A stretch of DNA of 64,000 nt from positions 27,151,819 through 27,215,818 of the forward strand of contig NC_061868.1 in NCBI RefSeq assembly GCF_907164915.1, given 5' to 3'. The notes below the pieces were generated by a model, which did not search any database, had not been told where the DNA came from, and saw only the letters and a list, made by a program, of their open reading frames with translations. The DNA comes from Impatiens glandulifera. Taxonomy: Eukaryota > Streptophyta > Magnoliopsida > Ericales > Balsaminaceae. Made by a program: the position numbers and the translations under genes. Below, piece after piece: positions 35,370-45,531 of this stretch (position 1 is its first letter; each line of letters opens with the position of its first letter).

Positions 35370-36790
35370 ATTTTGATTTTCATTCGTATAAAATTAGATG
35401 CACTGTCTAACTCATCGGACTTAGACGTGCAGTCTAATAGACGTATAATTAGACGGACGGTCTAATAGGTACACGGAATTAGACGTAAGTCTAATGAAAT
35501 TAGACGTACAGTCTAACTCATCGGAGTTAGACGTGTAGTCTAATAGATGTAAAGAATTAGACGGATAGTCTAATAAATACGCGGAATTAGAAGTAAGTCT
35601 AATGGAATTAGACGTACAGTCTAACTCATCGGAGTTAGACGTGTAGTCTAATAGATGTAAAGAATTAAACAGATAGTCTAATAATTACACGGAATTAGAT
35701 GTAAGTCTAATGGAATTAAACGTACAGTCTAACTCATCGGAGTTAGACGTGTAGTCTAATATATTTGTAATTAGACGGGCAATCTAATTAATGAGGAATT
35801 AGACGTGTGGTCTAATTAATATGAAAGTTAGACGTGAGTCTAACTCCTTCAGACAAGTCTGAGGTAGAACCGGAATTAGAAGTGCCAGTCTAACTCAGTG
35901 GAGTTAGACGTGCCGGTCTAATTGTTATTTAATAATTAGACGGGTAGTCTAATTAGTGAAAGTTAGACATGAGTCTAACTCCTTCAGACAAGTCTGAGGT
36001 AGAACCGGATTAGACGAGCAGTCTAACTCATTGGAGTTAGACGTGCCGGTCTAATGGTTATTTAATAAATAGACGGGTAGTCTAATTAGTTAAAGTTAGA
36101 CGTGAGTCTAACTCCTTTAGACAAGTCTGAGGTAGAACCGGAATTAGACGTGCCAGTCTAACTCAATGGAGTTAGACGTGTCGGTCTAATGGTTATTTAA
36201 TAATTAGACGGGTAGTCTAATTAGTGAAAGTTAGACGTGAATCTAACTCCTTCAGACAAGTCTGAGGTAGAACCGAAATTAGACGTGCCAATCTAACTCA
36301 GTGGAGTTAGACGTGTCGGTCTAATGGTTATTTAATAATTAGACGGGTAGTCTAATTAGTAAAAATTATACGTGAATCTAACTCCTTCAGACAAGTCTGA
36401 GGTAGAACCGGAATTAGACGTGTCAGTCTAACTAAGTGGAGTTAGACGTGCCGGTCTAATGGTTATTTAATAATTAGACGGGTAGTCTAATTAGTGAAAG
36501 TTAGACGTGAGTCTAACTCCTTCAGACAAGTCTGAGGTAGAACCTAAATTAGACGAGTAGTCTAACTCAGTGGAGTTAGATGTGCCGGTCTAATGGTTAT
36601 TTAATAATTAGACGGGTAGTCTAATTAGTGAAAGTTAGACGTGAGTCAAACTCCTTCAGACAAGTCTGAGGTAGAACCGGAATTAAACGCGTAGTCTAAC
36701 TCAGTGGAGTTAGACGTACCGGTCTAATGGTTATTGTAATTAGACGCAAGTCTAATTCTATTAGACCATGCGGTCTAATAGACGTTTTTC
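35370..36790. repeat. Array of TTAGAC...GTCTAA short palindromes in the solo LTR
   Basis: Dozens of units of the type TTAGACGTGCAGTCTAA (6-bp arms, about 5-bp spacer) follow one another. From about 35800 they are organised into a higher-order unit of about 120 bp that includes ctccttcagacaagtctgag and ggttatttaataattagacg, repeated roughly eight times. Confidence 0.9.
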
Positions 36791-37382
36791 ATTAGAAGGA
36801 GTTGACTTATTTCATTAGACTGATTTTCACAAATCCGTCTAACTGAAATACGTATAATGCTCAGTTTAAGCAGTACACTTGAATCTAGCATTTCTCCTAC
36901 CCACGTGCTATAGCTGTACCCTACTTCTGCTCCACTTTCTAGTGAAGATTAGTACAACAGCTATATGCATCCAATCAAGGAATGTCACGTAAGAGAATTT
37001 TCCTCACATTACCCGTTTTACAGGTTCACCTCTAATGGAATATTCGGCGCACTACCAGTTTTACAGGTTCACCTCTAATGGAATATTCGGCGCACTACCA
37101 GTTCGGTAAGACCACGAACCTTGTGCTCAGAACCTGCTGTGTACAATGGAGGCTTTCCAATGGAAGAGTGTCACGTATCATTCTTGAAGATTCGACCGTT
37201 AGCTCCTTCTCTGTATTTAATCAATCCTAAGGACAACGGACGAAGTACCTCTTCGAGCCTTAACAATTTTGAGCTTTTGCCTTACGAACAAGCAATCTGA
37301 TTTTGCAGAGAGAGACTACTCTATCATCTTGCTTACTGAACTTATTCTGTGAAGCTTCTTTCTGATTGTACTGTGTGTGAAT

Positions 37383-37401
37383 CGAGAGAGAGAGAGAGAG
37401 C
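37383..37401. repeat. GA microsatellite within the solo LTR
   Basis: Run of GA dinucleotides (about nine units) in the downstream part of the solo LTR. Confidence 0.85.
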
Positions 37402-38165
37402 TAGAATCAAAACACCTTTAGTTGAGTGATATTCTTCATCTTGTAATTGAACAGAAAGTGTTCAGTTCAATAGTGATCTAAGTTTGTGTGTAAATTGTAT
37501 TTGATTCTCATCATATTATAGTGAATCCTTCCGGTGGTTGGAAGAAGGGGTGACGTAGGAGAGTTTCTCCGAATATCCATAAACAAACTGTTGTGTTCTT
37601 CATTTTCTGTCATCTTTTCATATTTCATCTTGTGCTTCAAACCCAAGTAAACAATTCCGCCTTGAATCTGTTTCAAGTGTTTACACAAGTTTGCGTAGAA
37701 TAGAAAGAGATATTAATCCCTAACAGGATTTATATCAAACCGTTTTTCATAAGTCTTCATCCTTAGCCAGATCCCCGTCTCTATCGATAAAGCCGATCCT
37801 ATCACAATATTATACTTAAAATTCACAATTTTCTGTGTCGGTCACCATGAAGGTGTAAACTTTTCCAAATTCGAAGTATGTTCATAAAGTTATGTTTGGA
37901 CACAAAACAAGCGTTGAATAGTCATTCCGTAAAATTGTAAAAAGAAAATTTATACTCAAAATTCACGATTTTCCGAGCCGACAATTTGAAGGAATTAGTT
38001 CGTCTAAATTTTGAGTATTTTTAGAAATTGACTTTTGGACCAAGTTATAAAAGGGAGACATGGTTTTCATATTTTTGGTTTTCCATTCTAGTAATCATAT
38101 ATGATCATCATATTAGACCCTGGATTTTATTTTAATTCTTGTAGTGTAAAAATATGGTGTCTACA

Positions 38166-40635
38166 CCTATACTATTTGCGTATGCCATCATTTAAATGCT
38201 TCAATCTAGCCTAACAGCTCTAATACCAATTATTTGGATTTTGGTGCCGAAATTCATCATGTTTGAAACGATCTATAAAATCGCAAAAATAAGAACAAGA
38301 AGGACACAAATTTATTGTGCATGGTTCAATTAAAAAAGCTACGTCCATTTCTGTTGCTACCTAATGTTAGTATGAAGAAAAAGAAATACATAATTTTGAC
38401 TGACATTGTTTATATCTTTAAAATTTTGTGTTACCTTATAAAAGACTTAATAACAACATATTTATAAAATAAACATTAAGTAATAAAACATAAATAACTC
38501 TTGTTTGATTTCCAAACTCAAACCCAATAAACTAATATTAACTTATATAGAGTTTATTATAAGTGTAGGTTTCACAACTCAATAATATCGTCGTTTATTT
38601 GGTTGTGTTTGATTGTGTGAAGTTGTATTATTTTTTTATAAATAAAATTAGTATCATATATTTAGGTTGCAAGATTAAAATATGTTAATAAACCTTGTTT
38701 GGAAACACTTAGATCTAGAATTGATCTGGATTTGACCTAAATTTTTTAAAATTTATTTAAAAGTTTATTTTTTTATGTTCAAATTTAACTCCACCATAGC
38801 TCCAAATATTTCTAAACAAATCTATTATAATCATTTTGAATAATACAATTATATGGAGCTAATATTGCGCAATTAAACATCATTTTGAGAGTTGCTCAAA
38901 GTATTTTAAATATAAATAAGGAAACTCATTTAATCTAAGCATGTTTGTGTACTCCTCAAGTAACAACAACAAATATTTTAAGTTGGGTTCAATTACTGTT
39001 ATGAGACTCAAATTTGGGTTCAATTAATGTTATGAGACTCATATTTGGGTTATTTTCATATAATAAGGTTCAAATTTTAAAATGTGTCATACCAGCCGAA
39101 ATATCTTTTCGAAATTTTAGGTATTAAAGGATTTTCCAAAATGGACAAAATATACATCATCTTATTTTAACGTATTATTTTTATCTTTAATTAATTTGTC
39201 ACGTTTTTAAATAAAATGATACGATATTTATAGACATTTTGGATATATATTTAATAAATTGAATATTATTTTCTAGGTTTACGCACTCTATTTTGTCGAA
39301 GTTAATTTGAGTGGCTAAAATATGTATAATCTAAAATTGTTTGAGAAAATTGTATAGAGATATTTAGTATTTATTTTTCAAAAAATTTTATAATGACATA
39401 CTTTGGGTACAGTCTATCAATTTGGACATCTTTATATTTTAAATTGAGTGTTTTTTTTCGAGATATACCCATTTAAAATCGTTGAACTCAGTTTTAATGC
39501 CTTGAAAAAATGTGTAACTTGTGAAAATAATTGAAAAAATTGTAAATAAATTATTATTATGTTTGTATAAATGTAGTAAATTAATTAATTAAGAAAAGAA
39601 AAATATTATGTTAAAATAACAAAATTGACCTTTATTTGTTTTTAAGAAAATTTTAAATTAATAAAATTGTGATGATTCGAGTTTATATAACATAATTTGA
39701 AATTTAAGTCCCATTTTATTAAAACGACCAAAGTTCGAGTCATAAATATTAATTGAGCCTTATAAATTATTATAATAATATATCTTATTATTATCAGATT
39801 AAAATAGGTTAATAATATGACAATAAAAATCTAATAATACGAAAATTGTTGGTATAGATAGATAAGATTGTTGCAATAAAAACATAAAATATTTAGATAA
39901 AAAATAATCAAGAAGTTTCCACTTTATGACGAACATATTCTCTACAATTCTAATGAACACAGACAACCTTCAAGAAAAAGAATTAGTATGATATGTATTT
40001 AGACGTGAGAGAATTTTGGCTTGACCGTGATGAAAAAGAAATTAATACTCTATCTTTTGAATCTAAATATCATAGCAAACATGATAAACTTAGTCAAAAT
40101 ATTACGGAAAAAATACTAACTAAAACTAGCATGTATTCCGTGCATTTGCACAAGTAATAATATAAAAAATCGTGAAAAAAAATATTACGGTAAAAATTTT
40201 ATAGACGGATCAACTCACAATCCGACCCAAGTATCCATTTACTCTCACATATATCTAAATTAACCATAGCTCTCGACCCGGTAATCCGGACACTTTAAAA
40301 ATTAAGCATCATCATATATATATATATATAGATTAGTTAGTTAAAAAGTTAAACTTATATTGTTAAAATGTCACGCGTTTATCAAATTTTAAGTTGAATT
40401 TAAAATATAATATGTTGTTAGACTAGATGGTTAAAATGTTGTATTTGTTTTTGTTAGGTTACAAGTTTGAATCATGCCTATAGCATTTTTTATTTTATTT
40501 TTAAGGATCCAGCAATTAAATTCAGACACTTTAAAAATTAAACATCATTGTATATATAGATTGTAATACGTAACATAGTTAGAAAGTATATATATTTAAA
40601 TTAATTGGATTTTTAACGCGTTAATTTTTCACATT
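38166..40635. other. AT-rich intergenic DNA upstream of the armadillo gene
   Basis: No gene. It contains the second copy of a dispersed repeat (38617-38690, matching 11334-11407), a possible 128-bp MITE (38695-38822) with imperfect inverted ends (TTGTTTGGAAACACTT and TTGTTTAGAAATATTT), a tandem duplication (40274-40345 and 40512-40588 share gacactttaaaaattaa) and a tRNA-like box pair (40419-40473). Confidence 0.5.
40419..40473 (+). other. Weak tRNA-like Pol III box pair
   Basis: TAGACTAGATGG (40419-40430) and AGTTTGAATC (40464-40473) resemble worn A and B boxes 33 bp apart. They lie between the two copies of the 40274/40512 duplication. Low confidence. Confidence 0.3.
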
Positions 40636-40644
40636 TATATAAAA
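40636..40644 (+). promoter_or_regulatory. TATA box of the armadillo-repeat gene
   Basis: TATATAAAA 135 bp before the ATG at 40779, followed by a CT-rich leader (about 40687-40729) typical of plant 5' UTRs. Confidence 0.6.
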
Positions 40645-40778
40645 CGGTTTAATAAGTTTGAAGTCCTTACTAGTCGTCTGCCTACTCTCTTAGACATCTT
40701 CTTTCTTTCATTCTATCTTTCTCCAAGCTTTTCGCAGGACAAACCAGAGATTTCATTTCTCAATCGGATTATCGTAAA

Positions 40779-41687
40779 ATGGAAGTCAAACGAAGAACAG
40801 CGAAGATGCTAGTTACCAAGCTAAGTTCCGTCTCCGAACAAACCAGAACAGAAGCCATCTGCGAGCTCCGATTGATCACCAAGCACGATCCCGACATCCG
40901 ACCATTAATCTCCGACGCCGGCGGCATACCTTACATCTCCGAGATCCTATATTATCCCTCCTCTGTTTTCCAAGAAAACGCCGCCGCAGTCCTCCTCAAC
41001 CTCTCAATATCCGCTCGCGAATCCTTAATGTCAACCACCGGAATCCTGGACGCCCTCTCCCACGCTCTACGAAACCCAACATCACCCTCCGCCGCTCAAT
41101 CCGTCGCCGCCACTATTTACAGTCTCCTAATTGTGGAAGATTACCGGCCAGTTATCGGATCTAAACGCGATATCGTATATGCTCTTGTTGACATAATTAG
41201 AAACCCTAATTCTCTCCCAAGAACGATCAAGGATGCATTAATGGCTCTGTTTGGTATCTGTCTATATCCTCTGAATCGGGTGACTGTAATTGAATTAGGA
41301 TCTGTGCCGGCTTTGTTCTCGCTCATATTGAAGGATGATAGAGTTGGTGTGGTGGAGGATGCGACTGCGGTGATTGCGCAAATTGCTGGGTGTGAAGAAT
41401 CTCCGATTGCGTTTAGGAAAGTGTCTGGAATTGGGGTTTTGATTGATTTGTTGGATTCAAGTACGGGATCTAGTCCGAGGACAAAGGAGAATGCAGTTTC
41501 TGCGTTGCTGAATCTGGCTAAAGGTGGCGAACGTGTCGCGGATATTATTAAGGAAACTGGGTTCCGATTAATTGATGGGATTCATGATGTTGCAGAGAAT
41601 GGAAGCGTAAAAGGGAAAATCAAAGGTTTGGCGTTGTTGAAATTGATTGGTGCAAATAGAGAATTGTTGCATGAATCGAGCTTTTGA
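40779..41687 (+). CDS. Armadillo-repeat protein, PUB-ARM-like without a U-box
   Basis: Intronless frame of 302 residues starting at the first ATG after the CT-rich leader. Almost all of it is alpha-helical armadillo repeats. Recognisable units are EAICELRLITKHDPDIRPLI (25-44), GGIPYISEIL...ENAAAVLLNLSI (about 48-77), TGILDALSHAL...AATIYSLLI (about 87-118), GSVPALFSLI...EDATAVIAQIAG (about 178-208) and SGIGVLIDLL...ENAVSALLNLAKGG (about 216-250). This layout matches the ARM half of plant U-box E3 ligases (PUB proteins), but no U-box precedes it. Such short ARM-only proteins exist as a separate group and probably act as protein-binding adaptors. The coding part is GC-richer than its surroundings and has no stops or frameshifts, supporting a live gene. 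The closest named relative cannot be fixed without a search. Confidence 0.9.
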   Translation: MEVKRRTAKMLVTKLSSVSEQTRTEAICELRLITKHDPDIRPLISDAGGIPYISEILYYPSSVFQENAAAVLLNLSISARESLMSTTGILDALSHALRNPTSPSAAQSVAATIYSLLIVEDYRPVIGSKRDIVYALVDIIRNPNSLPRTIKDALMALFGICLYPLNRVTVIELGSVPALFSLILKDDRVGVVEDATAVIAQIAGCEESPIAFRKVSGIGVLIDLLDSSTGSSPRTKENAVSALLNLAKGGERVADIIKETGFRLIDGIHDVAENGSVKGKIKGLALLKLIGANRELLHESSF

Positions 41688-42267
41688 TTTTTAGATTGTT
41701 GGAATTGTGAATTCTCATATATTTATAAACTCAAATATTAAATGTGATTTTAGTGATACTTTGCTTTTGTTTATCCGGCTCCGACGAGAGTTCTCTCTTG
41801 TTTGGAAATGGTCGTTTTGGGCAGTTTTAGTTCATGCTAATTGACTAGACTTGGTCCATTGATTTTAAGTATATTTATTTATTTTTATTAATTGTTCAAA
41901 TTACAAGTTTCTTTTATTTAAATTGCTACCAACTATCCAAGACTCCAATTAGGCATATTTTTTAATGTAAAATTTGTAATATAATAAAAGAAATAATTTT
42001 AATTATAATTTGACTGCATTCAAATATTTAAAGAAATTATAATTCAATTTTAATGCATATGGTACAAAAATTATAATAAGATTTTATGAGTGATAGAGGC
42101 AAGTAAGTTGAAAAAAAAAATGAAAAGGTGTGAGCAGAAAGAATATAATTTTTTTTAATTTTTAAAACAAATTTAATTTCCTCTCACTCTTTTATTTCTC
42201 ATACAAAATTTATGTATAAAAATTAATTCATTTCATCTATCTCATAAGATTTAGTCAAACAAGACTA
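41688..42267. other. 3' flank of the armadillo gene, AT-rich
   Basis: No gene or element recognised. The exact left limit of the captured gene fragments that follow (42268) is set only by where the L23 match stops. Confidence 0.5.
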
Positions 42268-42440
<173 letters not shown>

Positions 42441-42530
42441 TTTGGCAGCTTCAGAATACAAGGACAATGTGAAATTAGGGTTTTAGAGTATTTATATGAG
42501 AACCCTAAATTTAGGGTTCGTGACCGGAGA
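42441..42530 (-). promoter_or_regulatory. Ribosomal-protein-type promoter of the L23 fragment
   Basis: The - strand carries TATAAATA (complement of 42488-42495) about 50 bp before the ATG. Telo-box words AAACCCTAA/AACCCTAA lie on both sides of it, including the perfect 20-bp palindrome gaaccctaaatttagggttc at 42500-42519. Telo-boxes are a hallmark of plant ribosomal protein promoters. Confidence 0.7.
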
Positions 42531-42536
42531 ATATTT

Positions 42537-42587
42537 GCCAAATGCGAGAAATACCAAATGCGAGAAATACATTTCTCGTAATTGAGC
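42537..42587. repeat. Short array of aaatgcgagaaatacc units with hairpin end
   Basis: Two units of aaatgcgagaaatac followed by atttctcgtaattgagc. The word CGAGAAATACATTTCTCG has 8-bp inverted arms with a 2-bp spacer. It joins the L23 promoter fragment to the second gene fragment. The same module recurs at 43100-43296. Confidence 0.9.
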
Positions 42588-42982
42588 CTGCTGTCATTGT
42601 TAGACAACGCAAGCCCTGGCGCCGAAAGATGACTATTCTATTGTCATCTTGATCAAATAAGGAATCATGTTGTTGGAGGACACTCATGCCATATTGAGGG
42701 TGCCCTATTGTTCCTTGTAGATGGTCCATATCAGGAGCAATCGACCCTCTAGCCAAGTCTGCATATTTGATGAAAAAAGACTCAATCTCAAAGATCTGAT
42801 AATTTGAAAAAACAATATCTAGCTAGAGATTACATACAAGGCTTTGGAAGTATAGTGTCGAGGTCGAAGCGAACATTGCGTTCAACGGTGACGAGGCAAG
42901 TGGAGCCTCCGATGATAAGGCGTTCTTGTCTTGAATCGTCGTCATGTATGTGTGTTAATTTGATATTCAGAGATGAATGCAT
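42588..42982 (-). pseudogene. 5' fragment of an unidentified two-exon gene
   Basis: On the - strand, ATG at 42982 opens 48 codons (MHSSLNIKLTHIHDDDSRQE... to ILPKP). A canonical donor follows (GTATGT, from 42837), then a 79-bp intron, then an acceptor (ATATGCAG, ending 42759). Exon 2 (42758-42588) continues in frame with LARGSIAPDMDHLQG, HPQYGMSVLQQHDSLFDQ and DDNRIVIFRRQGLR. The splice signals, and a frame that stays open across the splice, argue for real exons. It ends where the aaatgcgagaaatac repeat begins, so it is a truncated copy. I do not recognise the protein family. Upstream (43000-43060) is a stretch with tagggttt that could be its own promoter, as for the L23 fragment beside it. 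Confidence 0.55.
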
Positions 42983-43099
42983 CGCGATAGCGTCCTCCAC
43001 TGGAGATTGTTCTTTCGTAGTTTATTGTAGATCGATTCGAAACCCTATCCGTTTTCATATATTTTACAAATGTCCGAATCTCAATATATATTCAGATAT

Positions 43100-43296
43100 A
43101 CCAAATGCGAGAAATAGCAAATGCGAGAAATACCAAATGCGAGAAATACCAAATACGAGAAATACCAAATGCGAGAAATATATTTCTCGTAATTGAGCCA
43201 AATGCGAGAAATACTAAATGCAAGAAATACATTTCTCGTAATTGAGCCAAATACGAGAAATACCAAATGCGAGAAATACATTTCTCGTAATTGAGC
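43100..43296. repeat. Array of aaatgcgagaaatacc units with CGAGAAAT/ATTTCTCG hairpins
   Basis: About nine 15-16 bp units (aaatgcgagaaatacc and variants) are interrupted three times by acatttctcgtaattgagc or a close variant, which pairs with the preceding cgagaaat. The same module is at 42537-42587. The GC-richer tail after 43296 runs into 43303-43422, which resembles 1446-1528. Confidence 0.9.
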
Positions 43297-43302
43297 GGTA
43301 AA

Positions 43303-43440
43303 ACAGGCGCGCGAGGGTATTACAGACTTTTCACATGACAAAAAGGCCCTTTTTGCAAACTTTATCAACCGTGGGCCTTTTTTGGAATTAAACCTCTTAT
43401 GAGGGCCATTTCATCAAATTTCCCCACCCCTAAGGTCTCT
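43303..43440. other. Possible transposon end shared with 1446-1528
   Basis: Begins with a GC-rich block (gcgcgcgagggtatt) and ends gagggccatttcatcaaattt (43401-43421). The stretch near 1446-1528 has gacgcgacggggtatt and gggtcatttcatcaaatt in the same order and spacing. This looks like one end of a DNA transposon family. The matching inverted end was not found to the left of the captured fragments. Confidence 0.4.
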
Positions 43441-45531
43441 ACTGATTAATTTTAGTCGTTTTTCTATTTTTTAGAATTTTTTATTTTTTAACATTTAAAG
43501 GGTTTGTATGAAATAAAATAAAAAAAAAAGAATATACAAAGACAAAACATAAAAGAAAATCTGAACAAATAATTCACACATAAAGTCATCATAAAGAATC
43601 AAAACTAACTAAATTATTGATTAAAATTTAATTTGCTTAAGTCTAGATTAAAATAAAAACTTTATTGAATATAGAGGCTCAAAATTTTTTGGTTTTTTTA
43701 AAAAATGATTTTGAGTTCAAGAGAAATAAAAAATTATAAATTTAAGAAAAATTCTAAGTCTTAGTTAGGGCTAGGTTCAATTTTAAATAAGAATTTTATT
43801 TTCAAAAAAAATTCTAATTTAGGATCAAGCAAGTCACTAATTTCAGAAAAAATATAAAAAGTGTCCAAAAAAAAAAAAAAAAAAATGGATGCTGTGTCCA
43901 AGTCCCTTTTGTCGGTCTAAACTGCATCCAAGGTTCCCGGTCCTCGGTCATCGGTTATGGGCCAGCTTCATGCGCAGGAGGTCCTAAGCGTGGTTAAAGC
44001 TGACAAATTGCTTTAACATGATCTTAGCTATAAAATTATTTGGTGATCCAAATGGATCCTAATTAACATGAAACTTTCCAGAATGATTACTAATACATAT
44101 ATTAACATTTTTATAAATTAAAATCATGATTTTAAAAATAGAAAATTAAAATCGAATAAGCCAACTTAAGGCAGATTATATATATTTATTTTTGTTAAAT
44201 TTTGGAAAGGTTTTCAATCAAAGGTTATAGATCTAACATTAAATTAAAATGGCTAATTCATGAGTCGATTTTGATTAAAAAAGTTTTTGAAAGATTCTTG
44301 TTTAATTTTTGGTTTCTGTTTTTTTATTATTTACATGCTTATGTTATTTACATTGTTATGATGCAGAAATTAAAACCCAAACACAAAAGAATTAAAACAT
44401 ACGGACATTATGAAATGAAAAAGTAAAGAAGCATGATATATTGATTGCAAAATACATAAGCAAGGATGAAAATCAAGAACTTACAAAAGGGCTATGTTCT
44501 TGATTTTGATGAAGTGAATCTTTAGATCTTCAGCAAGACTTGTGACTGATTTTACCAGATTCGGTGCTTGCTTAAGAGATTCGGTTTTCACAGGGAAATT
44601 AAGAATAAAAAATGTGACCGCTTGTGTAATTTATAGGAACTCATGAGAGAAACCTTAAAGGCCCAATGCCCATTTAATATCTTTACACAGGTTGGAAAAA
44701 GATTTCCATTTAAACATATAGAAATGTTTAAAATGGATTTAAGATCTAATTAAAAAAAATTATGTAATACTTGGTCATTTTATTTTTTAATTAAAAAATA
44801 AGTCTTCAAACTCCCTCTTCAACTCATTATTTTTCTTTCCCTTTTAATTTTGCCTCCAATAAGGTTGAATCATTTTCTTTCCCTCTTGATTTTACTCTCA
44901 ACTTTCTTTTTCCTTTCGTTTGCCTACAAAATTTTATTAAAAATGAAATGATAAATGGGAAAAACAAAATTATTAAAATAAAAAATGTGATTAATTCTTT
45001 TTAAAAGAAAATTATCATATTTATTCATAATTAAAATTAAAACAAACTTTTAATGGGTGATTTTATTTAATTAAACTAATCTAATTAACAAATTCAACAA
45101 AATAAATTGAAAGAATTAGTTAATATAAAAATAAAAACGTTTTTATGTTAAAACTTTATTATTTTTATTTTATTATTTAAGATAATTTAATTAATTAAAA
45201 GTCATTTACATAAAAACTTATTTAATCAAAACTCAATTAAAAAATCATTTAAACAAAAATGTCCAAAATCGTTAAACATAAAAAAAAAAACGTCTTTTTT
45301 AAAATAAAATGTTTTTCCCAAAATATTTAATTTATTATTTAAGGTAATGTTAAATGATAAAATACTAAAAATATATTAACTAGGACAAAATCCTTGTGTT
45401 TTATAACTTGGGGTCAATTATCACATTAATTTTATTAAAATCCGAAATTAACTTTTTCTTAAAAATTTAATTATTTCAATAATAATCGTTTATAAACTAT
45501 AAAAATTAGGGGTGAAAAATGAGTGTTTACA
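43441..45531 (-). mobile_element. Possible LTR copy D of the Tat/Ogre-like family
   Basis: On the - strand it would start TGTAAACACTCATTTTTCAC at 45531, similar to TGTAGACACC...TTTTTAC of copies A-C. The region 44450-44690 resembles the segments at 28560-28740 and 61850-62100 in character and distance from the LTR start. The match is weak and the lower limit is undefined. No gene is seen. Confidence 0.3.

Larger units (their letters stand above)
35229..37804 (+). mobile_element. Solo LTR of the palindrome-array Copia family, 2.58 kb
   Basis: Starts TGTTGGGTCAAATTATTTTG and ends AAGCCGATCCTATCA, the same ends as the LTRs of the 49679-59209 element in opposite orientation. Flanks taata (35224-35228) and caata (37805-37809) differ at one base. 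It is longer than the other two copies (1683 and 1484 bp) because its palindrome array is longer. It carries the gtgacgtaggag block near 37543-37583 and a GA run at 37383-37401. Confidence 0.85.
30223..38165 (-). mobile_element. Tat/Ogre-like LTR copy B with three nested insertions
   Basis: On the - strand it begins TGTAGACACCATATTTTTAC at 38165. Homology with copies A and C is visible at 37805-38165, 34340-35228, 31430-31585 and 30230-30600. The nested pieces are a solo LTR (35229-37804), a solo LTR (32999-34335) and a TRIM-like element (31586-32642); without them about 3.0 kb remains. At 30223 it joins copy A abruptly at the word gtgtaaaa, at a place that is internal in A (about 27356) and C (about 60738). 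No gene is seen; the open frames at 30654-31179 are short and featureless. Confidence 0.5.

Noticed and set aside
42804..43196. 130-codon + strand frame
   Set aside because: Antisense to a spliced gene fragment, with its C-terminus made of the aaatgcgagaaatac repeat.
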